This document shows, piece by piece, positions 45,301 through 46,470 of a DNA stretch of 60,000 bases. Each line of letters starts with the position of its first letter. Position 1 is the first letter of the stretch. Location: NCBI RefSeq assembly GCF_964204645.1, contig NC_134028.1, positions 19,568,153 to 19,628,152 on the forward strand, in the 5' to 3' direction. A program made the position numbers and the translations under genes. Source of the DNA: Tubulanus polymorphus. Lineage: Eukaryota; Nemertea; Palaeonemertea; Tubulaniformes; Tubulanidae. The notes under the pieces were generated by a model. The model ran no database searches. It worked only from the letters and a program-made list of their open reading frames with translations, and had not been told where the DNA came from.

Positions 45301-45377
45301 GCAACATACTTCATAGCAGTAGGAGGCTCACCGTGAGCCGGCCTGGATTTCAATCTGAGAGTCGATCTAGGTAACAT
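114..45377 (-). CDS. TRPA1: TRPA1-like ankyrin/TRP cation channel gene, 25 exons
   Basis: This is a multi-exon gene for a transient receptor potential channel of the ankyrin subfamily, a plasma-membrane cation channel that in animals senses chemicals, heat or touch. I joined exons by GT/AG sites and matching phase. They read about 1,098 residues, close to the roughly 1,100 usual for TRPA1. The order is a short N-terminus, 16 full ankyrin repeats, a linker with RLPEAAKVVMDHC, segments S1-S6, a pore with TVGEINYKDSF, the S6 stretch MPIMIMNLL, and the TRP-like helix VGIAVGDIDKIQKSA. The ankyrin register is unbroken across the 29-kb second intron, so no exon seems lost there. The first in-frame ATG of exon 1 is at 45,377, after an in-frame stop, but a further 5' exon cannot be excluded. 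The last 40 residues are unsure, because an earlier donor in the final exon is possible. Painless- or pyrexia-like TRPA members are less likely because of the repeat count and full-length match. Confidence 0.93.
417..485 (-). CDS. TRPA1: TRPA1-like exon 24 (TRP-like helix)
   Basis: The exon has 23 codons, VGIAVGDIDKIQKSA then YFKRLAMQ, the conserved helix after S6. Acceptor TGTAG, donor GTAAAT. Confidence 0.92.
840..1085. repeat. Degenerate 27-30 bp minisatellite in the last-but-one intron
   Basis: Imperfect tandem units of the type GGTTCAGATGGTTTCGTGG follow each other about eight times between the pore exon and exon 24. Confidence 0.75.
1106..1279 (-). CDS. TRPA1: TRPA1-like exon 23 (pore loop and S6)
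   Basis: The exon has 58 codons. It holds the pore helix and filter region (TVMIMTVGEINYKDSFVG) and S6 (VVFVIVMPIMIMNLL). Acceptor TTTCAG, donor GTATGT. This is the intact pore exon. Confidence 0.93.
1581..1755 (-). pseudogene. TRPA1: Duplicate TRPA1 pore/S6 exon, 1-nt frameshift
   Basis: This is a second pore exon with intact splice borders: acceptor TTCAG before Ala, donor GTAATT after ...MGLI. It encodes pore residues with NTIGEINYIDN, like TVGEINYKDSF of the downstream exon. It then meets a stop (CT then TGA). The S6 part (ILLLIFIILMPTIIMGLI) is in the next frame. Its length is 175 nt against 174 for the active exon, so one extra base near the GGGG run at about 1,656-1,659 explains the break. 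It is either a decaying duplicate or an alternative pore exon with an assembly error. Confidence 0.72.
1884..1952 (-). CDS. TRPA1: TRPA1-like exon 22 (S5)
   Basis: The exon has 23 codons, mostly the S5 helix (LVIVFFFICAFGSAFYIVM). Acceptor TTCCAG, donor GTAAGT. Either of two pore exons follows in compatible phase. Confidence 0.88.
2045..2105 (-). CDS. TRPA1: TRPA1-like exon 21 (S4-S5 linker)
   Basis: The exon is 61 nt with VDWLGIYLIMFTAVFKSAIK, the S4-S5 linker. Acceptor TTCGCAG, donor GTAATT. Confidence 0.88.
2205..2371 (-). CDS. TRPA1: TRPA1-like exon 20 (S3-S4)
   Basis: The exon is 167 nt with S3 (FDVYNYLVLALLIST) and S4 (GWIAMFLSWFNFIMYMR). The MQWRCGWIA stretch is characteristic of TRPA1. 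Acceptor TTTGCAG, donor GTAAAA. Confidence 0.92.
2714..2839 (-). CDS. TRPA1: TRPA1-like exon 19 (S2)
   Basis: The exon has 42 codons with S2 (FAVVDVLLLVMVVTFFV), then REIVSLIRQ. Acceptor GACAG, donor GTAAAA. Confidence 0.88.
2994..3189 (-). CDS. TRPA1: TRPA1-like exon 18 (S1 and S1-S2 loop)
   Basis: The exon encodes hydrophobic S1 (LLFYVMFVLLLNIYTAHV) and the extracellular S1-S2 loop with two possible N-glycosylation sites (NAT, NES). Acceptor TTTCAG, donor GTAAGG. Confidence 0.9.
3283..3353 (-). CDS. TRPA1: TRPA1-like exon 17 (pre-S1 helix)
   Basis: The exon is 71 nt with LLSHPLSQNLLSVK, the conserved pre-S1 helix of TRPA1. It ends in phase 2 in a Trp codon. Acceptor TTACAG, donor GTAAGA. 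Confidence 0.87.
3395..3545. repeat. Hairpin-bearing interspersed repeat fragment
   Basis: A GC-rich insert in an intron holds a hairpin (GCTGACGGCGTAGCCGTCAGC without its last base is the stem-loop) and a second one (GGGGGTCCTCCCCC). It is unlike its AT-rich surroundings and looks like an interspersed repeat. The family is not identified. Confidence 0.45.
3752..3822. repeat. Inverted repeat with about 24-nt arms
   Basis: The left arm holds ACGCAGCAACAGTA and the right arm TACTGTTGCTGTGCGTGCG, separated by about 15 nt, so a stable hairpin can form. Confidence 0.6.
4161..4238 (-). CDS. TRPA1: TRPA1-like exon 16 (pre-S1 linker)
   Basis: The exon has 26 codons with FDYTFLDPGPDDPMCKKQR. Acceptor TTTCAG, donor GTATGT. 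Confidence 0.85.
4405..4549 (-). CDS. TRPA1: TRPA1-like exon 15 (post-ankyrin linker)
   Basis: This exon encodes the linker between the ankyrin stack and S1, with YTPMQRLIERLPEAAKVVMD. This segment aligns by eye with the pre-S1 region of TRPA1 proteins. Acceptor TTGTAG, donor GTTTCT. Confidence 0.92.
5227..5396 (-). CDS. TRPA1: TRPA1-like exon 14 (ankyrin repeats 15-16)
   Basis: The exon is 170 nt. It encodes NTSLHHACSSNHADAVRLLL and HSPLDVAINSLANEAAIALL. It ends in phase 2 at a weak GTTTCA donor. Joining exon 15 gives the Ser-Trp start of the linker. Confidence 0.9.
5715..5873. mobile_element. Penelope-type terminal remnant with inverted arms
   Basis: Inverted arms of about 45 nt (TAAAGACGAAAAAAATAGAG against TATTTTTTCGTCTTTATAG) flank a segment with GACTATTAG and TATAGTCGAAACGTT. 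That segment matches the 3' end of the Penelope-like element at 28.87 kb. The hammerhead-like core reads CTGAAAA here instead of CTGAAGA. Confidence 0.6.
5945..6056 (-). CDS. TRPA1: TRPA1-like exon 13 (ankyrin repeat 14)
   Basis: The exon is 112 nt. It completes the phase-2 codon and encodes CTALILAAHYGNTPTMIILL. Acceptor GTATAG, donor GTATGT. Confidence 0.88.
6142..6386 (-). CDS. TRPA1: TRPA1-like exon 12 (ankyrin repeats 12-13)
   Basis: The exon is 245 nt and ends in phase 2. It encodes KTPLHIAAESNNLACAESLI and RTPLLLASINGHRHVVKVLL. Acceptor TTTTCAG, donor GTAAGT. Confidence 0.93.
6770..6928 (-). mobile_element. tRNA-derived SINE-like copy
   Basis: Read on the minus strand, it starts with a tRNA-like 5' end (GGTAGCTCAGTAGCTCAG, similar to box A) and about 55 nt later has GGTTTTGAGTCC, similar to box B. 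An unrelated tail ends in AT-rich sequence. It is not a functional tRNA because the cloverleaf is absent. Confidence 0.42.
7001..7084 (-). CDS. TRPA1: TRPA1-like exon 11 (ankyrin repeat 11)
   Basis: The exon has 28 codons with DQNVLHYAAYVGNNS. Acceptor TTGCAG, donor GTACGT. Confidence 0.88.
7179..7373 (-). CDS. TRPA1: TRPA1-like exon 10 (ankyrin repeats 9-10)
   Basis: The exon has 65 codons with GADINAKDINSLGPLHVACW and KTCLHWAVEGEHSMTVMSML. Acceptor TTGTAG, donor GTAAGT. Confidence 0.92.
7827..8000 (-). CDS. TRPA1: TRPA1-like exon 9 (ankyrin repeats 7-8)
   Basis: The exon has 58 codons, phase 0 to 0. It encodes MRPLHIAAVNGFSELVQLLL and MTPLHKAAMYDRVVIIKIL. Acceptor TTCACAG, donor GTAATT. 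Confidence 0.92.
8113..8195. repeat. Poly-G tracts
   Basis: There are runs of more than 12 and 10 G residues, a likely length-variable and assembly-sensitive site. Confidence 0.8.
8767..9489 (+). pseudogene. BEL/Pao-type retrotransposon gag relic
   Basis: Broken frames resemble BEL/Pao gag proteins: a charged helical part, then LNLQKLNLLKLNRGMLQWRS, then after a stop a DSF-type segment, a RFG stretch, and LRGLYDEIENCLRGLEG, and finally IIVELPSRIRENLIRSQM. Several stops and frameshifts interrupt it, and no protease, RT or LTR is visible nearby. It sits in an intron of the channel gene on the opposite strand. The family call rests on the order of motifs and was not searched. Confidence 0.6.
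10267..10305 (-). CDS. TRPA1: TRPA1-like exon 8, copy b (duplicate)
   Basis: This duplicate of exon 8 has 13 codons (GCDLESTTLNETT), acceptor CGTAG and donor GTAAGT, phase 0 to 0. It is one codon longer than copy a. Confidence 0.5.
10462..10509 (-). CDS. TRPA1: TRPA1-like exon 7, copy b (duplicate)
   Basis: This duplicate of exon 7 has the same 48-nt length and phase. It encodes CDRLQLNEGTDVKVRK. The donor is the weaker GTTCGT. It may be an alternative exon, an additional exon, or a decaying copy. The flanking intron sequence is duplicated with it. Confidence 0.5.
10718..10753 (-). CDS. TRPA1: TRPA1-like exon 8, copy a (inter-repeat insert)
   Basis: This 12-codon exon encodes GDLKLTTKNETS with acceptor TGTAG and donor GTAAGT. 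It lengthens the loop between repeats 6 and 7. It is small, so it is supported chiefly by sites, phase and its duplicate at 10,267. Confidence 0.65.
10899..10946 (-). CDS. TRPA1: TRPA1-like exon 7, copy a
   Basis: This 16-codon exon encodes CARLLLNEGADVNVRK and finishes ankyrin repeat 6. Acceptor TTGCAG, donor GTACGT. A diverged second copy lies at 10,462-10,509. Confidence 0.88.
11109..11218 (-). CDS. TRPA1: TRPA1-like exon 6 (loop and start of ankyrin repeat 6)
   Basis: The exon is 110 nt. It completes the split codon of exon 5, carries an acidic/basic loop (TDSDDYIPEYKRSYIGKK), then NTSLYYAVQNGNLE. Acceptor TTTCAG, donor GTAACT. Confidence 0.88.
11683..11791 (-). CDS. TRPA1: TRPA1-like exon 5 (ankyrin repeat 5)
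   Basis: The exon is 109 nt and ends in phase 1. It encodes LDKGANPLATDINDVTPLML and the rest of the repeat. Acceptor TTATAG, donor GTACAA. Confidence 0.9.
11899..12021 (-). CDS. TRPA1: TRPA1-like exon 4 (ankyrin repeat 4)
   Basis: The exon has 41 codons, phase 0 to 0, with acceptor GTTTAG and donor GTAGGT. It encodes STPLHEVALHGSPETCKIL, preceded by a glycine-rich inter-repeat loop. Confidence 0.9.
12103..12278 (-). CDS. TRPA1: TRPA1-like exon 3 (ankyrin repeats 2-3)
   Basis: The acceptor is CGAAG and the donor is GTATCA. The first two bases complete an Asn codon with exon 2. The exon encodes the repeats STPLMLASKYDCREVALILL and KTAFHVAARRGFQWMVQ. Confidence 0.9.
12366..12460. repeat. Outer terminal inverted repeat, left arm
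   Basis: ATGACGTTTTCAGATCAGAG and the following 70 nt recur as the reverse complement at 40,650-40,745 with few mismatches (for example ATAAATGAGAGACA against ATAAATGCTAGACA). Confidence 0.8.
12588..12751 (+). CDS. Small acidic protein fragment of the AT-rich element
   Basis: An open frame of about 53 codons ends in TAA at 12,749-12,751. It contains LLPDKWVTLNKDELKDLEGY and HHVFEVVEL. No ATG is present in frame. It lies between the two left inverted repeats, has the base composition of the virus-like pieces, and is not recognised. It is probably the C-terminus of a truncated gene. Confidence 0.4.
12815..12884. repeat. Inner terminal inverted repeat, left arm
   Basis: AGAATCCGAAATGACTTATC and the next 50 nt recur inverted at 34,189-34,258. 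The repeat starts with AG, as Polinton ends usually do. Confidence 0.75.
12944..13250 (-). pseudogene. Small single-pass membrane protein of the virus-like element
   Basis: The minus-strand frame carries KLFEEYFYYSTGF, a hydrophobic segment (VIVLVLIGC) and a Ser/Thr-rich tail ending in a stop at about 12,944. The frame is open upstream through lysine-rich sequence but has no convincing ATG. Its N-terminal part overlaps the 44-residue basic frame at 13,173-13,307, so a frameshift may have split one gene in two. Function unknown. Confidence 0.4.
13173..13307 (-). CDS. Short lysine/arginine-rich peptide frame
   Basis: This 44-residue frame begins with ATG at 13,307: MSEVGEVKELTVKKKPRTQK, then a region ending KKAKKRKSK. 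Highly basic, it could be a core- or DNA-binding peptide of the virus-like element, or the first half of the split membrane-protein gene. Not recognised. Confidence 0.4.
   Translation of the reverse strand: MSEVGEVKELTVKKKPRTQKQIEWSRQLGIKSKEFKKAKKRKSK
13335..13450 (-). pseudogene. C-terminal fragment related to the 33.4-33.9 kb protein
   Basis: The frame contains TLLSTGVMTFSNID, nearly the same as TLISTGVITFSNIK at the end of the 172-residue protein at 33,424-33,942. So the AT-rich element is present in more than one copy or was internally duplicated. Confidence 0.55.
13500..13977 (-). pseudogene. Family B DNA polymerase fragment (exonuclease-side half)
   Basis: Minus-strand frames carry ENYISFQFGCFRFSDSYRFL, then KTLNIWNHLKMKNHG, then NLYAKSDVMI and ADIFEKFRN. 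This order (SYRFL segment, then the Asp-Val...Ala-Asp-x-Phe-Glu segment) is typical of protein-primed family B polymerases of Polinton-like elements, which copy the element's DNA. It is broken by stops at about 13,560 and 13,755. The C-terminal palm motifs are missing. The fragment ends exactly where the hairpin repeat array starts at 13,978. Confidence 0.7.
13978..14402. repeat. Eight-unit hairpin tandem repeat, 51-57 bp period
   Basis: TAGGGTTTTCTG begins units at 13,978, 14,029, 14,080, 14,131, 14,188, 14,243, 14,297 and 14,351. Each unit holds a stem (AGGGTTTTCTGT and ACAGAAAACCCT around a 5-7 nt loop) and a spacer TTGATATCCGCGTGATTATT. A trinucleotide (ATT)n run follows. Single diverged units occur at 40,144 and, inverted, at 58,650. 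Confidence 0.92.
14403..15715. mobile_element. Repeat body, copy A
   Basis: About 1.3 kb starting with (ATT)n-TTTTCTTCCACAC and repeated at 19.24 and 23.32 kb. It contains GAAACTGTCGGGCCGTAAACA-like motifs and an internal duplication of GCGTTCGCTGTGGGGGAAAG at 15,283 and 15,552. There is no coding sequence. The 31-bp minisatellite follows it. Structure (hairpin tandem units, microsatellite, conserved body) resembles non-autonomous Helentron-type elements, but that is inference. Confidence 0.6.
15745..17308. repeat. 31-bp hairpin minisatellite, array 1 (about 50 units)
   Basis: The unit is TTTTGGTTTTATCGCCCGCG then ACAATTCATTA, 31 bp. In the TTGTCGC variant each unit is a short palindrome with GCGACAA. 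Insertions (TTTTTCTCTTTTTGTCGCGG) recur inside higher-order groups. Confidence 0.95.
17395..17818. mobile_element. Foldback (long inverted repeat) element
   Basis: The two halves are inverted copies: GGAAGCGATAAAGGGCCTCG at the left and its partner CCTTATCGCTTCC at the right, continuing inward through CTCGACAAGTCGCCATAT and matching sequence. Arms are about 200 nt. No coding sequence; probably a MITE or foldback transposon. Confidence 0.8.
17907..18065. mobile_element. Foldback element, left half of a second copy
   Basis: It repeats the left arm of the 17,395 element (GGAAGCGATAAAGGGCCTCG), then stops where GTCGC-rich sequence begins. Confidence 0.75.
18066..18770. repeat. GTCGC-rich block and TTCGTTCGAAC degenerate repeats
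   Basis: The first 200 nt are rich in GCGAC/GTCGC. Next come loosely repeated TTCGTTCGAACA units. The same pair of blocks recurs at 24.7-25.3 kb and 25.5-26.0 kb. Confidence 0.7.
18770..19130 (-). pseudogene. LINE reverse transcriptase fragment, copy 1
   Basis: It is homologous to the fragment at 22,950-23,260. On the minus strand it carries a decayed version of the RT core (Gln-Gly-Ser box) and an upstream AFDK-type segment. Too decayed to place in a clade. Confidence 0.5.
19190..20270. mobile_element. Repeat body, copy B, with upstream hairpin tail
   Basis: It starts with AACCCGTTATCGCTGCTTTG then CAGCTATATTT(ATT)n, and continues as a near copy of 14,403-15,715. It is shorter than copy A by an internal deletion near 20,070. 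The second minisatellite array follows at once. Confidence 0.65.
20280..21494. repeat. 31-bp hairpin minisatellite, array 2 (about 39 units)
   Basis: Same unit as array 1 (TTTTGGTTTTATCGCCCGCG then ACAATTCATTA). It contains a longer variant with GGTTTTATATTTGGTTTTTG twice. Confidence 0.95.
21495..21840. other. Unassigned spacer
   Basis: There is no open frame, repeat or motif that I recognise between minisatellite array 2 and the 155-bp satellite. Confidence 0.5.
21841..22575 (+). repeat. 155-bp satellite, five units
   Basis: AGGGGGCGTTGAATAGTAGA-type landmarks recur at about 21,950, 22,105, 22,260, 22,414 and 22,554. Each unit also has GTACCTAGGCATATTTTGTT. Inverted copies lie at 53,420-53,880. 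Confidence 0.9.
22636..22935. repeat. 31-bp hairpin minisatellite, array 3 (about 10 units)
   Basis: This short array has the same unit as arrays 1 and 2. It lies before, not after, a copy of the repeat body, so its position relative to the body differs. Confidence 0.93.
22950..23260 (-). pseudogene. LINE reverse transcriptase fragment, copy 2
   Basis: On the minus strand it encodes DFNKAFDKAQHQPLLNRLL and, after a frame change, GVTQGSILSRLLFNVLTNDI, the finger and palm blocks of a non-LTR reverse transcriptase. No other domain of the element is present. Confidence 0.65.
23270..24480. mobile_element. Repeat body, copy C, with upstream hairpin tail
   Basis: It begins with the GCTGCTTTGCAGC tail and an (ATT)n run, then a diverged copy of the body. 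It is more diverged than A and B are from each other (for example 23,340-23,660). Confidence 0.62.
24790..26164. repeat. 725-bp-offset direct duplication before the Penelope element
   Basis: 24,790-25,439 is repeated almost exactly at 25,515-26,164. Each copy has a GTCGC-rich part, TTCGTTCGAAC repeats and a Penelope-type terminal segment (AGTTTCATTTTCGGACTTTT). The second copy runs straight into the Penelope coding region. Confidence 0.9.
26151..28557 (+). pseudogene. Penelope-like reverse transcriptase with GIY-YIG nuclease, one frameshift
   Basis: This protein would copy the element's RNA at a nicked target. Seen in order: an N-terminal helical part, KADKGGKIVILD, YGLPKIHK, SFDVTSLFTNVPL, AMGNPLSPILANLFLE, the catalytic RYVDDVLAL, IPFLDVLIFNCG, and a C-terminal GIY-YIG domain (CGIYKIPCKVCDKVYIGETG, with NQRIKEH) preceded by the usual Cys-x2-Cys pair. 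The frame changes once between 27,240 and 27,273, so the copy is non-functional as read. Otherwise there is no stop in about 800 codons, so it is young. The first ATG is at 26,151, but the real start may be upstream. Confidence 0.93.
28876..28909 (+). ncRNA. Hammerhead-ribozyme-like motif in the Penelope 3' region
   Basis: CTGAAGA is followed by a stem (GACTA/TAGTC) and GAAACGTT, the order of a type I hammerhead core with a minimal palindromic helix III (ACGT). One extra T between the core and the stem departs from the canonical fold. Penelope elements are known to carry minimal hammerheads, so the position fits. Confidence 0.45.
29032..30610 (+). pseudogene. Broken coiled-coil/membrane protein of the virus-like element
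   Basis: The gene starts with ATG at 29,032 in an acidic, Asn-rich N-terminus. It has an in-frame stop at 29,272, continues in the same frame to 30,084, then shifts frame at a poly-A run (about 30,069-30,078) and continues to 30,610. The middle 220 residues are charged and helical, probably a coiled coil (EELTNANEKLKQLNKDLQ). The end has two hydrophobic segments (ITILSILTAVTMLFTTIGL and HIILFLITVVSAIIFGLV) around a proline-rich loop. It could be a minor virion or membrane protein. No family is recognised with confidence. Confidence 0.55.
30631..31878 (+). pseudogene. Probable major capsid protein of the virus-like element, frameshifted
   Basis: The gene starts with ATG at 30,631. The frame breaks near 30,720 and again near 31,055, so it reads in three pieces (30,631-30,723; 30,722-31,057; 31,075-31,878). 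Visible stretches include LYVRIPRLTQNTFYV, RYLIKRLTIKIG, IPLDFELINNNAPLY, KVEITIEGIANKIFCQGMR and LHGSGKK. The beta-rich pattern, length (about 415 residues in total) and position before a packaging ATPase suggest a double jelly-roll capsid protein. This is inferred from resemblance to uncharacterised capsid-like proteins of invertebrate Polinton-like elements. Confidence 0.55.
31911..32879 (+). pseudogene. C2H2 zinc-finger protein with octapeptide repeats
   Basis: One frame runs from ATG 31,911 to a stop at 32,877, interrupted by in-frame stops at 31,923 and 32,580. Eight tandem copies of an 8-residue unit (NNVIPSTS; 24-bp repeat at about 32,104-32,303) lead to a C2H2 finger (YCDHCKGEFSNAPSNWNKHM with a following His). 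An acidic tail follows after the second stop (ELESDDESD). It may bind nucleic acid. The role is unknown. Confidence 0.6.
32940..33150. repeat. Short tandem repeats between convergent genes
   Basis: TATTAGGGTATC and TAATACATATC-type units repeat between the rightward and leftward genes of the virus-like element. Confidence 0.75.
33161..33450 (-). pseudogene. Packaging ATPase (FtsK/A32-like) C-terminal fragment
   Basis: The minus-strand frame carries YGIAFSGRHFGITTWVLNQK, then FRENIRFLVLFYNKDRKSM and a basic C-terminus with a stop at 33,161. The Ser-Gly-Arg-His...Thr-Trp-Val-Leu-x-Gln segment is the sensor/arginine-finger region seen in genome-packaging ATPases of Polinton-like viruses. Walker A and B parts are absent. 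The frame abuts the end of the 172-residue gene, which suggests a deletion fused two genes. Confidence 0.65.
33424..33942 (-). CDS. 172-residue protein of the virus-like element
   Basis: This is an intact frame from ATG 33,942 to a stop at 33,424, probably truncated at its C-terminus by the ATPase junction. It is helical and charged, with ITFQELDAMKPDKVIKYFKI, then LIPIDGENKL and the hydrophobic end GSVMTLISTGVITFSNI. A fragment of a related gene lies at 13.34-13.45 kb. Similar proteins accompany capsid and ATPase genes in invertebrate virus-like elements as far as I recall. Function unknown. Confidence 0.6.
   Translation of the reverse strand: MSKKSSKNSIDIEKTLDDLGISDNKDIPTKIENNIQVNNNIDYEYYLYCKHHLELLIASGKCKQFLTKTITFQELDAMKPDKVIKYFKIYEEARLARINDSISDGIVKCYSKLCNQLIPIDGENKLCSDLKNDYLVMTELQKWVGYTSFQLGSVMTLISTGVITFSNIKPME
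34189..34258. repeat. Inner terminal inverted repeat, right arm
   Basis: This is the reverse complement of 12,815-12,884 (GATAAGTCATTTCGGATTCT at the outer end). It marks the sharp right edge of the AT-rich capsid/ATPase block. Confidence 0.75.
34259..35090. other. Unassigned spacer between AT-rich blocks
   Basis: Ordinary base composition; a hairpin (GCCGCTCGGCAGCCGAGC) at about 34,371. No coding sequence or repeat family recognised. Confidence 0.5.
35091..36596 (-). pseudogene. Zinc-finger/HNH nuclease gene, broken
   Basis: It starts with ATG at 36,596. Two C2H2-type fingers come first (YYCPTCNINIDKSQKARH and YKCDTCNQSFSDKRYYKEH), then after frame breaks near 36,110, 35,750-35,900 and 35,400-35,460 a Cys4 cluster (CSKCELDK...CCKTC). 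Last is an HNH domain: LGCSDEFFISW, YFHIDHVLPISKFDM and WRNLRPLEKKENIIKSNK. HNH proteins of this build cut DNA and occur in large DNA viruses and their mobile elements. It ends at a stop near 35,091. Confidence 0.7.
36676..36828. repeat. Head-to-head inverted repeat (palindrome), about 70-nt arms
   Basis: AGTAATAGGGGTTTAGTTGT runs inward to AAAAAATAAAAAATAAATTC on both arms, separated by about 12 nt. The arm core (AAGGTCGAAGG) resembles the outer terminal repeats at 12.37 and 40.74 kb. The right arm cuts the LINE reverse transcriptase frame. Confidence 0.88.
36829..39115 (-). pseudogene. CR1/L2-type LINE, truncated
   Basis: Read leftward from about 39.1 kb: ORF2 endonuclease start (LLNTQSVVNKSTLLNEYVLA, TDLAVFTETW), most of the endonuclease deleted, the linker (WYTTEIHQARQLKRKLERQW), then the RT: SAYRANHSTETALVKVSNDI, VDLSAAFDTIDHDIL, VPQGSLLGPLLF and the catalytic HIYADDDQLY. 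Frames change near 38,160 and 37,640. The RT stops at IRQYIE, where the palindrome begins. It interrupts the polymerase fragment at about 39.11 kb. Confidence 0.85.
39077..40140 (-). pseudogene. Family B DNA polymerase, N-terminal fragment with zinc finger
   Basis: Read leftward: a C2H2 finger (KCNICNEFINNKNYKRHLE) near 39.96 kb, then SLEIKDTIEILEVLH, CISGKVSFVKSEEKTEY and EIIFLDLNIYNTKRN. These match the N-terminal domain that precedes the exonuclease in Polinton-type polymerases. Several stops are present. The frame ends in LINE sequence at about 39,115. With the fragment at 13.5-13.98 kb it covers different parts of a polymerase, on the same strand but 25 kb apart. Confidence 0.58.
40141..40420. 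repeat. Single hairpin unit and LINE-type ATTGA tail
   Basis: AGGGTTTTCTGACTTTCGTC then GAAAACCCT forms one hairpin unit like those at 13.98 kb, followed by (ATT)n. At 40,380 AATAAAGAATTGAATTGAAT is a tail like those at 55.9 and 57.4 kb. Confidence 0.55.
40622..40651 (+). repeat. GCTGCTTTGCAGC hairpin tail
   Basis: CTCGTTATCGCTGCTTTGCA then GCTATATTT, the same short hairpin as at 19.21, 23.29, 44.98 and (inverted) 51.71 kb. It directly adjoins the outer inverted repeat. Confidence 0.8.
40650..40745. repeat. Outer terminal inverted repeat, right arm
   Basis: This is the reverse complement of 12,366-12,460. The pair brackets about 28.4 kb, nearly the whole of the giant intron. No clear target-site duplication is visible beside it. 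Confidence 0.8.
40766..41131. other. Intron end region with (GGAC)n microsatellite
   Basis: AGCCCCGTCAAC is repeated at about 40,822 and 40,937. A short (GGAC)n run is at about 40,985. No gene recognised. Confidence 0.5.
41132..41390. mobile_element. Possible solo LTR
   Basis: The segment begins TGTAACGTTACA and ends CTGACCGTAACA, with TATAAATACT inside. This is the look of a 260-bp LTR. No target-site duplication is visible, so the call is weak. Confidence 0.25.
41404..41569 (-). CDS. TRPA1: TRPA1-like exon 2 (ankyrin repeat 1)
   Basis: The acceptor is TTTGCAG and the donor is GTAAGT. The exon encodes a partial repeat (AAREGLLDVVKSHV) and the first full ankyrin repeat (LSALHHAARYNRVKVVEYLL). 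It ends in phase 1 within the codon completed by exon 3, about 29 kb downstream, to give the GANPD turn. Confidence 0.88.
42230..44362 (-). pseudogene. Second LINE relic in intron 1 of the channel gene
   Basis: Leftward order: endonuclease start (SYNSYGLGPGRTEFVKKIL), endonuclease middle (IVEGDFNTDFQRSS, ERPNIDHILIS), linker (AYSGWDENVRNIRNKALFWH), RT start (NYRGIALRGVSGKVFDNTLI, FQFGFKTNS) and RT palm (GLKQGANFSPISFNVYIDDI, with FAHDLALF in place of YADD). It differs from the LINE at 37-39 kb. Many stops make it inactive. A helical frame at 44,757-44,957 may be the end of its ORF1. Confidence 0.8.
44976..45006 (+). repeat. GCTGCTTTGCAGC hairpin tail
   Basis: AACCCGTTATCGCTGCTTTG then CAGCTATATTT, just upstream (genomically) of the channel gene's first exon. 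Confidence 0.8.
45207..45377 (-). CDS. TRPA1: TRPA1-like exon 1 (N-terminus)
   Basis: The exon runs from ATG at 45,377 to a GTATTT donor after ...RMNLIK, phase 0. The last residues lead smoothly into the AAREG of exon 2. The first 50 residues are not conserved enough to recognise alone, so the call depends on phase and position. Confidence 0.65.
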
Positions 45378-45507
45378 GCTTTCTGCCGTCTCCAACGCAC
45401 TGGTGAATTACGCACTGTCATATCATATATCTAACTATCATTTAATCATTCCTAGGTTCCAACCAGGAAATTGATTAATATATTTTGTGAAGGTACCGCG
45501 GGTTAGG

Positions 45508-45578
45508 GGTGAGAGGTTTAATGTACAGCCGGATAAATATAAGTCATAAATTTATCCGGCTGTACAAACCTCTCACCA
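45508..45578. repeat. Palindrome upstream of the channel gene
   Basis: The left arm GTGAGAGGTTTAATGTACAG then CCGGATAAAT faces ATTTATCCGGCTGTACAAAC then CTCTCAC, with a 10-nt loop and one 3-nt bulge. It lies about 130 bp upstream of the presumed start codon. Confidence 0.85.
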
Positions 45579-46470
45579 TAACATTGTAATACAATACATG
45601 TTTTGTGTCTATATTGTTTAAGTAATAAACTGATACGTATCAGTTTTACTTCGTATCAATGATTGATGATATCCTGGTTATAAGTCAACATTGTAGAAAA
45701 TAATAAAACTTCCTTAATTTACGTACTCGTGTGTCTTTGGTGCTTGGTTTTTTGAAAGCAGACGCATGCCATTTTGACATTTTGATATTCGATGTATATG
45801 AATCCGACCAGAAAGGAAGCCTGGTGCCCCAACCCCGAAGTCATCTAGTGTTAAACTGCCAATAAGACTCTATGATTAGATGTTTAGAAGAATGTTTCAA
45901 CGCTCTAACTAGTTAGACAGTAAATAAACTAATGTTAAGTGAATGACTTTCATGATAGACGTGTTAAGACAGAGTCAACAATGATGACCACCATTAACTC
46001 TTTACAGAACTGTAAATCGTGAATATTATTACAATCAGCTCATTCTTTTTAAGCTGATTGTGTTCAAGATCTAATAACAACTTTTATTACAATAAGTAGA
46101 TAACATTCATCAAATATGCTCTTAATGACTCGCGGGGAACACAGTGAACTCTAGCGCCGGGGCTCTACCTAACAGGGTGGACGTATCAGTCGTAACCATC
46201 GCTCATCTATCGATCTTACCCTAGCAGGCCCCATACTTAATATCTCCAGCTTGCCAGTCGATCATGCTAACCATAGATCGTAGTGGTTGAGAAAGTTTAG
46301 AAGTCATCTGATTTGACCCTAGGGTTAAAATTTGAAAAAAAAGACTCAAATTTTAACCCAGGGTCAGACTAGAGTTGAATCCTTAATTCAGAGTTAAAAT
46401 GGCTGCCCTCTACTTGATGGCTGGGCGACAAGCTAAGGAAAAGTCATATTCCTCGAGGATAGACCGTATT
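45579..46470. other. Presumed 5' flank of the channel gene
   Basis: No gene recognised. A hairpin lies at about 46,313-46,368: TTGACCCTAGGGTTAAAATT against AATTTTAACCCAGGGTCA. It may be the left end of the Harbinger element. Confidence 0.45.
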
